Part shown: piece by piece, positions 25,251-36,069 of the stretch
Layout of the letters: each line of letters opens with the position of its first letter
Position numbering within the stretch: the stretch's first letter is position 1
NCBI GenBank assembly: GCA_040954595.2
Contig: CM082585.2
Coordinates: 5,828,001-5,892,000 of the forward strand
Length of the DNA: 64,000 nucleotides
Source: Balanoglossus misakiensis
Lineage: Eukaryota > Hemichordata
Direction: 5' to 3'
The notes under the pieces: generated by a model
Database searches by the model: none
Seen by the model: only the letters and a program-made list of their open reading frames with translations
Told to the model about the DNA's origin: nothing
Program-made: the position numbers and the translations under genes

Positions 25251-25710
25251 CAGCCACCCTATTTGTTTGAAGCCTGAAGTGAGACGATTCAAGATGTCCT
25301 CACGCTGACCTGTCCAGGTCAAACCATATATGACTTCATTGGAAAGTTTTCAGTCCATGCTTGCTTTTATGAGCTTGCATAATCAATATGACTTGAATCG
25401 CACAGTTAGCACACAGTTTTTCTAGTTTGAATATCTAAAATCTTTTTATATGGATGCAGAATGTAGGACGAGAGCCTTGCCCTACGATGACCTTTGAGGC
25501 TACCAGACAATGTGACCAAGCAAGGACGCTCTAATTCACATAACACTAAGGAGCGCCCGGCCCCTACTTCTTTAGACAAAAAAAAAATCTTAAATACGTA
25601 ACCGGGTGCGTCTAACCTTTTTTTATAGCGTCTGGTTACATTCAATGGTGTAGACAGAGTCATCTGCGTGAGAAGTCTGCACACTTTTTTGTTGTGGGTG
25701 CTGTTGCTGT

Positions 25711-26031
25711 TTAGTCCAAAATAAAAAAAAATATGTGCTGTTCCGATTACCCGACCTACCCTAATTTAACCCACCGATCCTATACTGTTAGAGCTTCGTA
25801 TACCGCAAGTAAAAATAACGATGTCAAATATACAAAATTTATGAAAATTGCGAGAATTATGCGAGAGAACTATGACGAAATCGCACGCATCACGCCAGAA
25901 CTATGACGTCATTCTTCTACACTACGGCGGCCAAAGATTTAAAAAAAATCGCTAAATAAAAAAAATGTCCCTACCTACCTACCCTATTTTTGAAAACCAT
26001 CTAATCGGAACAGCACATATTATTTTTTTGG
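25711..26031. mobile_element. MITE family D with ~30-bp inverted ends
   Basis: The left end runs CCAAAATA, A run, then TATGTGCTGTTCCGAT. The right end is its complement (ATCGGAACAGCACATA, then TTTTTTTGG). The interior is about 260 bp, AT-rich, with repeated CCTACC. No coding capacity, and no clear target duplication was read. Confidence 0.8.
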
Positions 26032-28140
26032 CCTTACATAATGGCTGAAAGTGTTTTGTCTATACATCAGTCCAGTTCTTGCATGACTGCTTCCCCAATG
26101 CCTGCATGCATTGAGACGGATTCAAGCTTTGCCTGTATATATTTTCCTCTCAGGGGGCCTGACTTTGTCTACCTTTTGTACCTGCCGTAGCCACTTCGCA
26201 CAGGAGAAAGCTCATTCTGTTATGCAGATAAAACTTGTCAGTGACAGTTTCTCATGTGACATCTGGACTACATTCCACATTTCGCTTTTTAAAAAAAATA
26301 ATAAGTTAACAAAAGATTACATGAACAAGAGAACAATAGTTTGTTTTGCGCTGCCCACTCTCTCTATAATAACACTTGAAAGATCGAGGTGTCAAAAAAA
26401 AGACAGTTGTAAAATAAAATTGAGCCGAATTCATTCTTGATTTTTGAGTCTGTTATCGACAAAACATTCGTAATATTGACCGATAGGAACAGAATAAAGT
26501 GTGAATTTTGGGATTAACCAGCTTATGTTGCGCACAGTTAAATTCAAGACAAGTTCGTGAATAACATCTTAGACATACACCGGGGACAATTAACACAACG
26601 GTTTGACATGTTAACAGTAATTGATGACACCTATTAATCACCTGATTCCACCTACCACTGATTGCCTGTTAACGTTGAGGACATGGTCAAAATGGCCTTG
26701 AGACAGTATCTATTTCAATGTTAAATGTATAGGGGTCATCAAAGGTGAGTTTTGCATATATGTGTCCTGGGAGGTTGTACAGTACTACAATTGTTGAGAC
26801 CAGGTCGAATGGTAGAGCTTGGGGCCGTTTCCCAGAATGCACTATTTTGAAGCCCTTCAAATTTAGTTTTTTTTCTTTAATTTCAGCGGAAACGGGTGAC
26901 TTGTGGGTGGTGAAAATGACTTTTACTGGCTACCCAACCTACCAGAAGACATGTATGCAAAAATTACCCTAGGTGAACCCCCTCCCTTTCACTGCTCCAT
27001 TGGGTGTGATGTTTCGCTGTGTTTTTAATGTTTTTGCGTACGTGTGTGTCTCCGCTGCAGTTTCACGTTCAACTCCCTCAAACATGATGAAATGCGCAGT
27101 ATCCAGTATCCAACCCACATGGACATAGTCAACACGGTTATGGTGCAAAGTTTGATTCCATGTCCGGACCAGAACTCATTTATTAACAATAGCCTGAACA
27201 CATGGTTTATGAGCACCCGTGACAGGCGACGGCTTCCCCTCCCGCGTCGGGCCAACGCCAACCACCCCCCCCCCACCCCCACCCCCGCGCTTGGGACCTG
27301 TAAACCCATGCATTAAGGCAATACTATATGAATAAAGCCATTGGTAGATATAGAACTGGGGTCAGTAGAAAATCTGTTGGCTCGGAGAATTGCTTCATCA
27401 TCAGTCAAATATTCTCATGTTCTTTATCGTATATCTGACATAAATATCTTCAATCTTACAGGTACGCAATGAAAATCACACTGTCTTGAATATTTTTCTC
27501 ATTTTAACAGCACATCTTAATAGCTAAATAGGAACATCTGTCTGCTGTCATACAGAAAAATAACAATACAAGGTATATAAACACGCCAGAAAATTTCGAA
27601 GCTATGCCCGAAATAAGCAAGGTAATTATCATTGAATGAGTGATAGATTACATAGAACCTTTATTTGAATTAATTACCTCACCAGCTGCCTTAATTTCCC
27701 CCCCCCCCCGCTAGACTGGAATGGAAATAAAGTAGCTGGTGAATTAGCTTTATTAAAAACATAAATCAGAACCTGTCAGCGTATGTGTGTGTTTGTCTAA
27801 TAAAGCATGATCATGAAGTAAAGTCTACTTGTACTTTGCGAATGAATATGGAAGGAAGCGAAGGCAGTCCACTATGTGAATGCGTCGAACGCAAGATTTT
27901 CAGAACATTTGGATCGGGTGAAATGTTTTGTACGCACGAAATTAATACGCACATGCGCATAAGACGATCGCATTACACCGCATTTTAAACATAAGTGAAA
28001 CAGAAGGAAACACTATGTTTTCTATTTAACTTTGTTCCATTGGCTTACAACATATATAAAAATCCGAAACATTGAAATATATTAATTCTGAATGATCCCT
28101 ACATTTAGGCTACCATATGCATGTTTTTTTTTCTGTTTAG

Positions 28141-30871
28141 ATAAAGTTAACCTTCGGTGTGACGTTATGTTTCTGTGCTATTGCTTCCTCGTATTTGCTG
28201 CTGGCTCAAGACTTTTCGACTGCGTTCGTACAAAGGACATACGGGTTAGTGATTAAGTGAAATCTTTTCTCATATTTTGCTCAAGGCAACTCGAGATTTT
28301 AAATTGAGGGTCACCGTGCAAAATGTCGAATGACATAGCAAATTTGTCTTAAAGCGCGTAGCTCGTCTCACACGCATGTTCCAACTGTAGCCGCTGGTTA
28401 CAGACGTTTAGCGAACAGTCAATCCCACAAGGCAGTGCTCACACAAGATGGCGGCGACCATAATCTGTGTCGCGGAGATCGGGAAAAGAATTTCTATCAC
28501 ATTATGTGCCGGGTATGATGACACGAGAATGACTCGATCGCCCTCTACAGTTATATATTTTCAGAATATGCAACAAATGAGTCAGTCTCGGAGGGTCACG
28601 CACAACGTTGGATACCATTCTGGGAAGGTGGTGGATCCACGAAAAATAGTACTGTGTTGAGCAGTAGTGACACGACGTCCCTTCTTGAGTACGCCAAACA
28701 CTGCAAGCAACTGAACAACGTTGCGTACGTCTTCAACCGCAAGACAGGCAGTACCACTCTGGTGACGGTGATCGACAGATTCGCGCATAAAAATAAACTC
28801 ACTCACCAATTACGATTTGTGTACCACGAGGGTAGGGGATACAAAGGAACTATGCACCTCTATCTCGTGAACGGAGAAAACCACGGCGCCGAACTCCCCG
28901 CGCTGGACATGAAACGAAGTAACCGTGTTCACGTGCCCAGAGAGGGCGGGACAGTAAACATCATCGGCGCTGATAAAACCGGACTGAACTGCACGGTAAA
29001 ATCTCCCGACACGATTTTGGTCTCAATCGTACGCGAGCCAGCTGCGAACTTTGAATCCGCGTTTAATTTTTTTGGTTTGGGACGGTTTCTGAAGAAGAAA
29101 TCTTATCGAAATAACACCGCCAAAATGGAAGAATTTCTACAGAACGCTGAATATTACTACAAAGTGATTCAAAGAAAGGGAAGAGAGGGTCACGTGGCCG
29201 TGGCATGGAATGGCCAAGCCTGGCATCTTGGTTTGGACCAGGAATATCACCACGACCCTGAAATTACCGACAAGTACTTTACAACACTGGAGAAAGAACT
29301 TGACTTAGTTCTTGTGACTGAATATTACGACCATTCCCTGGTGTTGCTGAAAAGGATTATGTGCTGGAAAATGGAGGATATATTGTATATATCACGCCGG
29401 GTGCGTTCGAGATCAGAGCGTGTTCCTCTCGATGAACACTTAAAAGAGTCCATACGCAAATGGAACTTTCTGGATGTCCAGATATACGACATGTTCAACA
29501 AAACGCTGTGGCGGAAAATTAAAGAATATGGGCCAGATTTCGACAAAGATTTGACAGATTTCCGCTTGGTCAAGGATACCGTGTCGAAGGACTGTGCCAA
29601 GTTTAAAAAAGTTTCCCCGAGTACTGTTCGATTTCTTGCGAAGTTTGGCATCATTGTGAAAAAATCAAAAGAATTTTGCAGAAGACTGACGGCCTGGTTC
29701 AGTATGTCAAAAGGTCTTGAATTGCATTCGGGTTATACAGGAAACGATGCGTTTTCGTTCACTCGGCAAGGTAAGGGTTTCATATCCATTTGGGATCGTC
29801 TGAGATTATCGCAAAGGTCAATAATGCTGATAAGTAACCCATTTACTGGAAGGGGATTCTCACTTCTATTAAAGGGACAAAGTCTCTCTCTCGCTGCCTT
29901 TATTCCATTGATTATGTATGATACAAGACACCGTTTATGTTAATGTACATGTGGATATATAATGAATCAACTTTCAACCACACACAACTTCTATCCCGTT
30001 TGCAGGATATGAGAGTAAAGTCCCGCCAAAATGAATAAATGGTAAACACCGATTATTTATTTTGGCGCGTTTTTCACTCTCGTGTCTTCAAGTAGGATGG
30101 AAGTTGAGTGTGGTCAAACTTTTGATATCCTATTCGATATCCAAATATTTGATATCCTCAGGTTCACAAAGACGGTCGCAACATAAGGTGGCAGACGCGG
30201 GAAACACGACTCACTGCGCCAAAGTCTATTATCACGAACGAAAATTGGCACAAGACAACAGGAGTTTAAATATATACATTTCAGCGAGTAACAGAATGTT
30301 GCAGGCCGATTTCAAGGTTGAGAAGTTGGCAAATGGGTCATACATCGCAAAGTCTGAAATAAACGACACAGAAGACATACAGGTATGGGTTTGCCGTTGA
30401 GTTTGCAATTCTGTAGCCCTGCGTACAGGTCCGTGGTACTAGTACATGGTGGAGGCCGTGTAACGCTGGGAACACACAGACCTGTACGCAGAGCTAGCAA
30501 TTCTGAACGCTAAGTCATGAAACTGTTGCGGGAATCATACATTGGCCTTTGAAGATGATGCACGAATTTCACGATGAAATTAACCGATGGTGTCTATAGA
30601 TAATATCGCTTCAGGCAAATAATGACCCCTGAATATATATAGTGTTTACTTAGAAATTGTGCAGACAATCTTACTTATCCAGTATCAGCTATCTTTAACA
30701 TGTCATTTGAAGATTTAAGTTAGACTATGTTGTTATCCATGACTTGTTTTGCCCTTTTCTATAGACTGTCTCTTTTTATCCCCTTTATAACAGATGACTG
30801 CTGAAGCAACATTCACCCAGGACAAATTCCTCCTCGATCAAATTACACTGGTCAAGGGCCGGTGTGATTAA
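28141..30871 (+). CDS. Gal3ST-like carbohydrate sulfotransferase
   Basis: Probable Golgi type II membrane enzyme transferring sulfate from PAPS to a galactose-type acceptor. Exons that join in frame: 28141-28244, 28551-29770, 30162-30382, 30794-30871 (541 codons with stop). The first seen exon encodes a hydrophobic signal-anchor-like stretch (LTFGVTLCFC then LLLA) between a pyrimidine-rich acceptor and GTTAGT, and begins in phase 0, so the initiator Met lies upstream and was not found. The large exon carries FNRKTGSTTL (PAPS 5'-phosphosulfate loop), ILVSIVREPAANFESAFNFF (3'-phosphate site) and LVLVTEYYDHSLVLLKR-MCW, the pattern of galactose-3-O-sulfotransferases. The last two exons add about 98 residues I do not recognise. 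The acceptor at 28551 is chosen on phase; 28565 would break the frame. A MITE occupies the intron 29771-30161. Confidence 0.82.
29869..30123. mobile_element. MITE family B, copy lacking its right end
   Basis: Begins TTAAAGGGACAAAGTC and follows the family B interior (as at 10935-11289) to GATGGAAGTTG, then diverges, with no right terminus. It sits inside the sulfotransferase intron after the donor at 29771. An unspliced reading of the exon runs into it and gives a false C-terminus. Confidence 0.85.
30414..30496. mobile_element. Hairpin MITE with 9-bp target duplication
   Basis: 83 bp, starting TAGCCCTGCGTACAGGTC and ending GACCTGTACGCAGAGCTA, flanked on each side by GCAATTCTG (30405-30413 and 30497-30505). 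It belongs to the same family as 18422-18489 and lies in the last intron of the sulfotransferase gene. Confidence 0.92.
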
Positions 30872-31427
30872 TCTGTGGCTGTGATGACTCCTGAAATGAT
30901 ACAGACGTCTGGAATTGTCAACAAATAAACCATAAACTCTACGAAAAAATTAACTATTAAATTGATCTAAATCAATTAGCGAAATTGTATATACTACTGC
31001 GTACACATAGAGGGCGCGAATGTCTTTCAAACCCTACACAGCTAATTCATCTGAGCTGTCATTTGAAAGAAGCCCCCTTAGCACGCTGAAATTTTTCATT
31101 GACCCAAATATTATCACTGTATATTATAATTAAGCACTTCATGTCTACCTTTACATGTTCTTTATACGTTTTAATAGTGCTCTTAGTTGGTACTTACAGT
31201 CAATCACTCCAAAAATAATCGTTGCTCCTGAGAGAAATTTGAAATATTTTTATAATCAACGGGTATACTTTGTAAATCTCGTCCAATCATATCCATATAG
31301 TAGATTTGAAATGTGGGAAGAGCATTTTGAAATAACAAAATAAAACAAGGAAAGACAATGTTCACAATTTTGTTATAGTAAAAATCCTCGCTTTAATTTT
31401 TTACAAGGTCAATATAAAAATTTGATA

Positions 31428-31835
31428 TTATGAGAAACTCTGTACTAAGTCAAATATTCCAGTTAGAAGCATAACACGTGGTATTTGGACAAACAGGCGG
31501 AGGTATCCCATTGTGTGCAATTTAACTCTGTAAACAACCAGTGTTATTTCCATATTTGTTCCATCTGGAACTAACCAGCACGATACCTCTTTTATCACCA
31601 CGGAAATGCCAGAATTTCTCGACATGTAAACCACGGTCAACCATGCGTAATTACAGTAACTTGTGGCGTTTTGTAAGGCCCAAGGGCCGCCGATACTCAA
31701 GAACTGTCGAGTAGCTAGTATTACGAAAGATGAAGAAATTTGAAGAAAATTACCAAAAGTCCTGACATATACTCGTGCTATTAATTGAAATCCGGTAATA
31801 CATACACTTGCTGTGGTTGGTGTGGAATGATACAT
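31428..31835 (-). CDS. Hypothetical 135-residue frame upstream of FReD-1
   Basis: Open frame on the strand opposite to the FReD gene, starting about 600 bases upstream of its first non-coding exon. It is hydrophobic-rich with scattered Cys, and I recognise no family. The duplicated copy at 36534-36971 keeps the frame open. The few base differences read include both silent and replacement changes, so selection cannot be judged. No splice partners or poly(A) signal were established. It may be fortuitous. Confidence 0.2.
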   Translation of the reverse strand: MYHSTPTTASVCITGFQLIARVYVRTFGNFLQISSSFVILATRQFLSIGGPWALQNATSYCNYAWLTVVYMSRNSGISVVIKEVSCWLVPDGTNMEITLVVYRVKLHTMGYLRLFVQIPRVMLLTGIFDLVQSFS

Positions 31836-32439
31836 GTGCTTTGGATCTATACATAAAATGTCACATCAAATAAGGTGATATAGCTGGTCCCATTAGTCGC
31901 GTCTGACTATACTTTACAAAATAACTCGTCCAACAGAAGTCATATATAGTAGTCGCAAATAATTTCATTTTCTTCAACATCATGAAATGAAACATGGAAA
32001 GTTTGCGTTGCACGTCACGGTTCTCATAAAAATTATTCACGAATTAAACGAGTAAAATATAACATGTGGTTCCATTCAACCATGATCTGTAATGTGTAAA
32101 GGAAGATATACAAATATAATCTATCTTCATGTTGTCATGCTGAGGACTCTCCGTATCAGTGTTTGTTTCATTTGAGATAAATGACTTAAGCAAACTTCTA
32201 ATTAATGTACCCTTGATTAATTTTCGATTAAAGTTGGGACACCCCAATGTTTTTTGCATTTATCATGATGTGAGTTCTGTACTCCAGTGTTTACTTGGTT
32301 TTGAAAAAATACGTCTCCAGCAGCTTTAGAATTAATGTACCTTAATGTACCTGTCATTATTTTTTCTAATAAATTTGGGACACGCTTTTCGTGTTAACAT
32401 TGCATTCGTATCACTTTACCCGTCAACTGGTCTTGCCGG

Positions 32440-32475
32440 AGATTGTGCCAATACCTGCAGAAGATCCACTCCATC
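32440..32475 (+). other. Putative 5' UTR exon of FReD gene 1
   Basis: Sequence ending CTCCATC followed by GTAAGT (32476) is conserved in the second gene copy (ends 37574, GTAAGT). Downstream, both copies have a strong acceptor TTTTTCTGCAG 12 bases before the ATG. The natural reading is a non-coding first exon. Its 5' end is not defined; the coordinate given is nominal. Confidence 0.5.
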
Positions 32476-32900
32476 GTAAGTCAAAAAATTCTACTTCTTT
32501 TTATACTACATGTAGATTTTGTTTGGACCATACTTTTCGAATTTCGTGCATATTGCATTGCGTGTGCTCAAGACACTTTACAATTTCTGTTCAACGCCTT
32601 GTAAAATATAATCCAACAATACATCATGCTATCGGCACTATAAACTAAACATAATGTAGTCAAATATATTGGCAAACTAATAACAAAGTTTCACTTGGGA
32701 TTATAACTAATTTTGCTGCGTCTGTCTACACGTGAGGTTGTTTGATACCAATACATGTACTATTCTATTTCCACTGCGATCGTTTTATTATACAACGATG
32801 CATATACGTGCAAGCACCCTCTATTTAAATTAGGACGAACTCTCTACAGAATTATGAAGCCAAATTTGCGGGTTTTATTTTTCTGCAGGTATCTTGTACA

Positions 32901-34918
32901 ATGGCGTTTAAGACAGTAACATGGATGACATTCGTACTGTTACTGGTGTTTCCCGACAGTGCGTTACTCACAGACGATAGTGTAGGAACCGATCACAAAG
33001 TTGGTCAGTATTAATCTTCGCGCATTTATACAGTCACCTGTCTTCGGACTACTTTCATTACATATGACACCCTGATGTGACACAGTCCCTCACATATGAC
33101 GGCACAGGTCGCGCGCAGAGGTCATATTCTTCTGTTATTATTGGATGTGTTTCCTGAGGTTTCATGAAAATTCAAGTTTCGACTGTGGCGTTTTAATTTT
33201 CAGTACAGTGATGCAGCAGAGACAGTCCAGAGACGTTCGCTCATTGTTCCTATTTACACAACTTTAGTTATGCAAATTAGGGTCATGTTGGGTCAGGTCA
33301 TCAGTAGATTAGCTCAGGTCGGGAGATCGAATCGCCAACATTCGAAAACACTAGCGATAGCGAGAGATTTTCGTCAATGATGAAGTTTCAAAGTACACCG
33401 ACAAGTAAATGTTTTGTTATTCTGATGATAGTTTGGGAGAATATAAACTTAGGCCTACGTGCCAAAATTTCGCCGATCTGCTCTAGCGTTCGTGGAGTTT
33501 GATGTTTACAAACAAAACGTAGTCCCACTTGTTTACTCATTGGAATGATATGCCTTGAATATATTTTTCTCACCTAAAATTCATTTAATGACCACATGAC
33601 TAGTTTGCATAGTTCCGCTCTGAAGTTAGTTTACAAAACTGATAACATATGGGATGTATATTTTTATACGGTACGCTTATATAGTTCCCCCGTATTTCGA
33701 ACGATTGTGCCTGCAATGCGCATCGCGGACGAGTGGTTGTCGTGTGGCGACCGTTTGCAGCGCTAATTTAAAGTCAATAATGATTTACAAATGATGTTTG
33801 CATTTCAGAGCATCGGCCACCGGTGGATTGCTATGACATTTATCAGTGGAACAAAGAAGCCCCAAGTGGTGTATACACTGTGCAACCCACAGACGGTGGA
33901 ACCCAATTCGAAGTCTACTGTGATATGGAGACAGATAACGGAGGGTGGACGGTATGTAGGAATATTGTTTTGCAATGTTTGCACATACCAGTAGACCCTT
34001 CTCTCTATGGTATATTTTTGGCATTGAAAATAAAACGTTCTTAAAGAAAAACTAAATTAAATCTGCATCTCGGGATTTGCATTCAACTAAGTATTAGTAT
34101 GTAAAACTAGTGCCAACTAACGCAATAATCTATTTCAGTCTGGTGGTGATGGCTTTCACGATATTACACCCATTCTTTTAATATTAAAGGTCTTTCAAAG
34201 AAGACACGATGGCAGCTTAGATTTCTATCGTTACTGGAATGACTACAAGAATGGATTTGGGTTTCCATCTGCTGAGTTCTGGCTAGGAAATGATAAGCTC
34301 TACCGATTAACAAATCGACGGACTTATGAACTCAGAATCGACATGGAAGACTTCGATGGCGAAACCAAATATGCAAAATATGATAAATTTGTCATTGGTG
34401 ATGAATTCAGTAAATATAAGCTGACTGCTGGAGAATATAGTGGAGACGCAGGTACGTAGACAGTTGTCTCAGCATGCAAGCCAGCGTAGACTCGTTCCTA
34501 GTCCAATGAGGGCGCTTAATACTCCACTGTTGGGAGCACGTGGGGAACAACTTGCAATGCATCATAATTACTGTTTACGTCATGGTATTTTTAACATGAG
34601 TATAATTAAGAAAAGCCGTAAGAAAACAATGGACATACTATTTTCATTTGTATATGTTTTTTTACAGGAGACAGTCTTGAATGGCACAGAGGCCAATATT
34701 TCACAACCAGAGATAGTGACAATGACTTAGATACGGCAAACAACTGTGCCAAATTGTACACCGGGGCATGGTGGTACAAACATTGTCATAAATCCAATTT
34801 GAATGGTCAGTACCTTGGTGAGAAGGAAGAGTACGGTACGGGGATAGTTTGGAAAACGTGGAAAGAGTATTATTATTCTTTGAAGAGTACTGAGATGAAA
34901 ATAAGACCTGCTCAGTAA
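32901..34918 (+). CDS. Secreted fibrinogen-domain protein, FReD-1
   Basis: Small lectin-like secreted protein of about 252 residues. Exons: 32901-33003 (signal peptide; hydrophobic TFVLLLVFP, likely cleavage after DSA), 33809-33951, 34190-34451, 34668-34918. The fibrinogen C-terminal domain starts at VDCYDIYQ and shows the family landmarks: [56 protein letters not shown], calcium-loop DSDND, and Cys pairs VDC/YCD and NNCA/KHCH. There is no collagen or coiled-coil segment, unlike ficolins. FReDs bind acetylated sugars and act in innate recognition in many invertebrates; this protein's ligand is unknown. Exon 3 is taken to start after ATTAAAG because that keeps GGWT-VFQRR intact. The poly(A) candidate AATAAA is at about 35095. 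Confidence 0.92.
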
Positions 34919-35029
34919 CGAATTAATTAGTCGAAAATGTCACAACTAGTATATTCAGAGGTAGAATGTGTTAATTTTGCTGTTTCTCAGAAGATATTAA
35001 GAAAAATTAGCGATCAAGAGAAAGACATT

Positions 35030-36062
35030 AAATCGGTTTTCAGGTGAACTTTAATCTACTGACACTAGTTTGAGACTTTTCAAAACTTGAAGAGAATAAA
35101 ACACAATGAAAACATACTGGACAGCCTGTCATGTCATCATTTCAAATTGGGATAGCGGGAAGGTTGAAAATTCAACATCTTAAGACATCGAATAACCAAA
35201 CGCAATTCTGTAAACGCATAACCGGGTATTGAGGCAGAAAACTGATTCACCAAGTTTCATTCGACTTCCAATGACAGAAATGGCTAACAATTCTGCCATC
35301 GGGCACTCGGTGAGAATATACATAAACCATAAATGGTGACCGAGGAAATATCAGTTGAATGCAAAGACGTTTCCTGAAAACAAGGCAGTACAACTTGTGA
35401 CTTGGAAAAAAAAAACTTAAAAGAACACAGGAATCTGCGTGGAGATACAGATGCTTATACAAAAGAATACACATCAACTACAACTAGAAATGCACGTTGG
35501 GGGCTCCCTCTCTCTCTCACTCACACATACACAAGGATATACAACAGATTCATACATACATTCTGTCAAACACTGACATATTGCACAATGTATGGCTACT
35601 TATTATTCATAATGCATAAATTAAAAAAAGGGTAGATTGGTACTACGACCACGGTCTATGTAGCCATTCAATGAACTGCCTTTGCCGCGGAATAGAAAAC
35701 AACCCTGTCCTCGTTGTCATGGAGATAAGGCTTGTGTTAATTCAGTGCTTGGTATGTACAATGGCTACTCGCACACTGCCCTTATACTAGTCCACACCAA
35801 TCTACTTGTGTGTCTCTGATTTGGATACGATGAGTTGCACATCTGGTTACCTCTAAGTGACACACGCTGCTTGAGTAGAAGACGTCTAATAGAGACCGAG
35901 TTGTAGAAAAAGTGTCAGAGGTTGACAATATCACTAAAACTGCCAAATTCACAATCTGAATGCAACAGGGGTCTGCCCAGGTTGACTTGAGCATTTGCGA
36001 CTCATTAATATTAATGTTCATTAATATTCATGTACATTAATATTCATACTCATTGATATTCA
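35030..36062. repeat. Duplicated tail block, also at 48205-49335
   Basis: Sequence from TTAAATCGGTTTTCAGG to the AT-rich CATTAATATTAATG palindromes is repeated downstream of the third FReD gene (48205-49335) with about 96-98% identity by eye and one insertion there (about 48357-48440). The short frames in it are present in both copies but show no family features. Confidence 0.88.
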
Positions 36063-36069
36063 CGTCTGT

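Larger units (their letters stand above)
17872..28140. other. Long gene-poor interval
   Basis: About 10 kb with no confidently recognised coding exon. 17872-18000 should hold the SMC6 promoter and 5' UTR. The interval contains hairpin MITEs (18293-18612), GC-run hairpins (20583-20706), (CA)n near 22614, a CpG-containing stretch near 22130-22290 ending in CAGCAG/GTATGT that could be a non-coding first exon, a broken reverse transcriptase (24470-25250) and an inverted-repeat element (25711-26031). At 18774 ATGGCG is followed directly by GTAAGTGAG, which could be a tiny first coding exon, but no partner exon was found. The unfound 5' exon of the sulfotransferase gene probably lies here. Confidence 0.5.
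30960..34930. repeat. Segmental duplication, unit 1
   Basis: This block, from CTAAATCAATTAGCGAAATTG through the FReD gene to its third intron, is repeated almost unchanged at about 36070-40000 (offset about 5.1 kb). Promoter, introns and exons are all included, so this is a DNA-level tandem duplication and a recent one. Confidence 0.93.

Noticed and set aside
28654-29943. 429-codon uninterrupted sulfotransferase frame starting at 28654
   Set aside because: It extends past a good donor at 29771 into a family B MITE, and its Met is internal; phase-consistent exons upstream and downstream give a better model.
34141-34189. Alternative acceptor after CTATTTCAG extending FReD-1 exon 3
   Set aside because: It keeps frame in copy 1 but shifts frame in copy 2 and would insert residues into the conserved GGWT-VFQRR core; the downstream acceptor fits all three copies.
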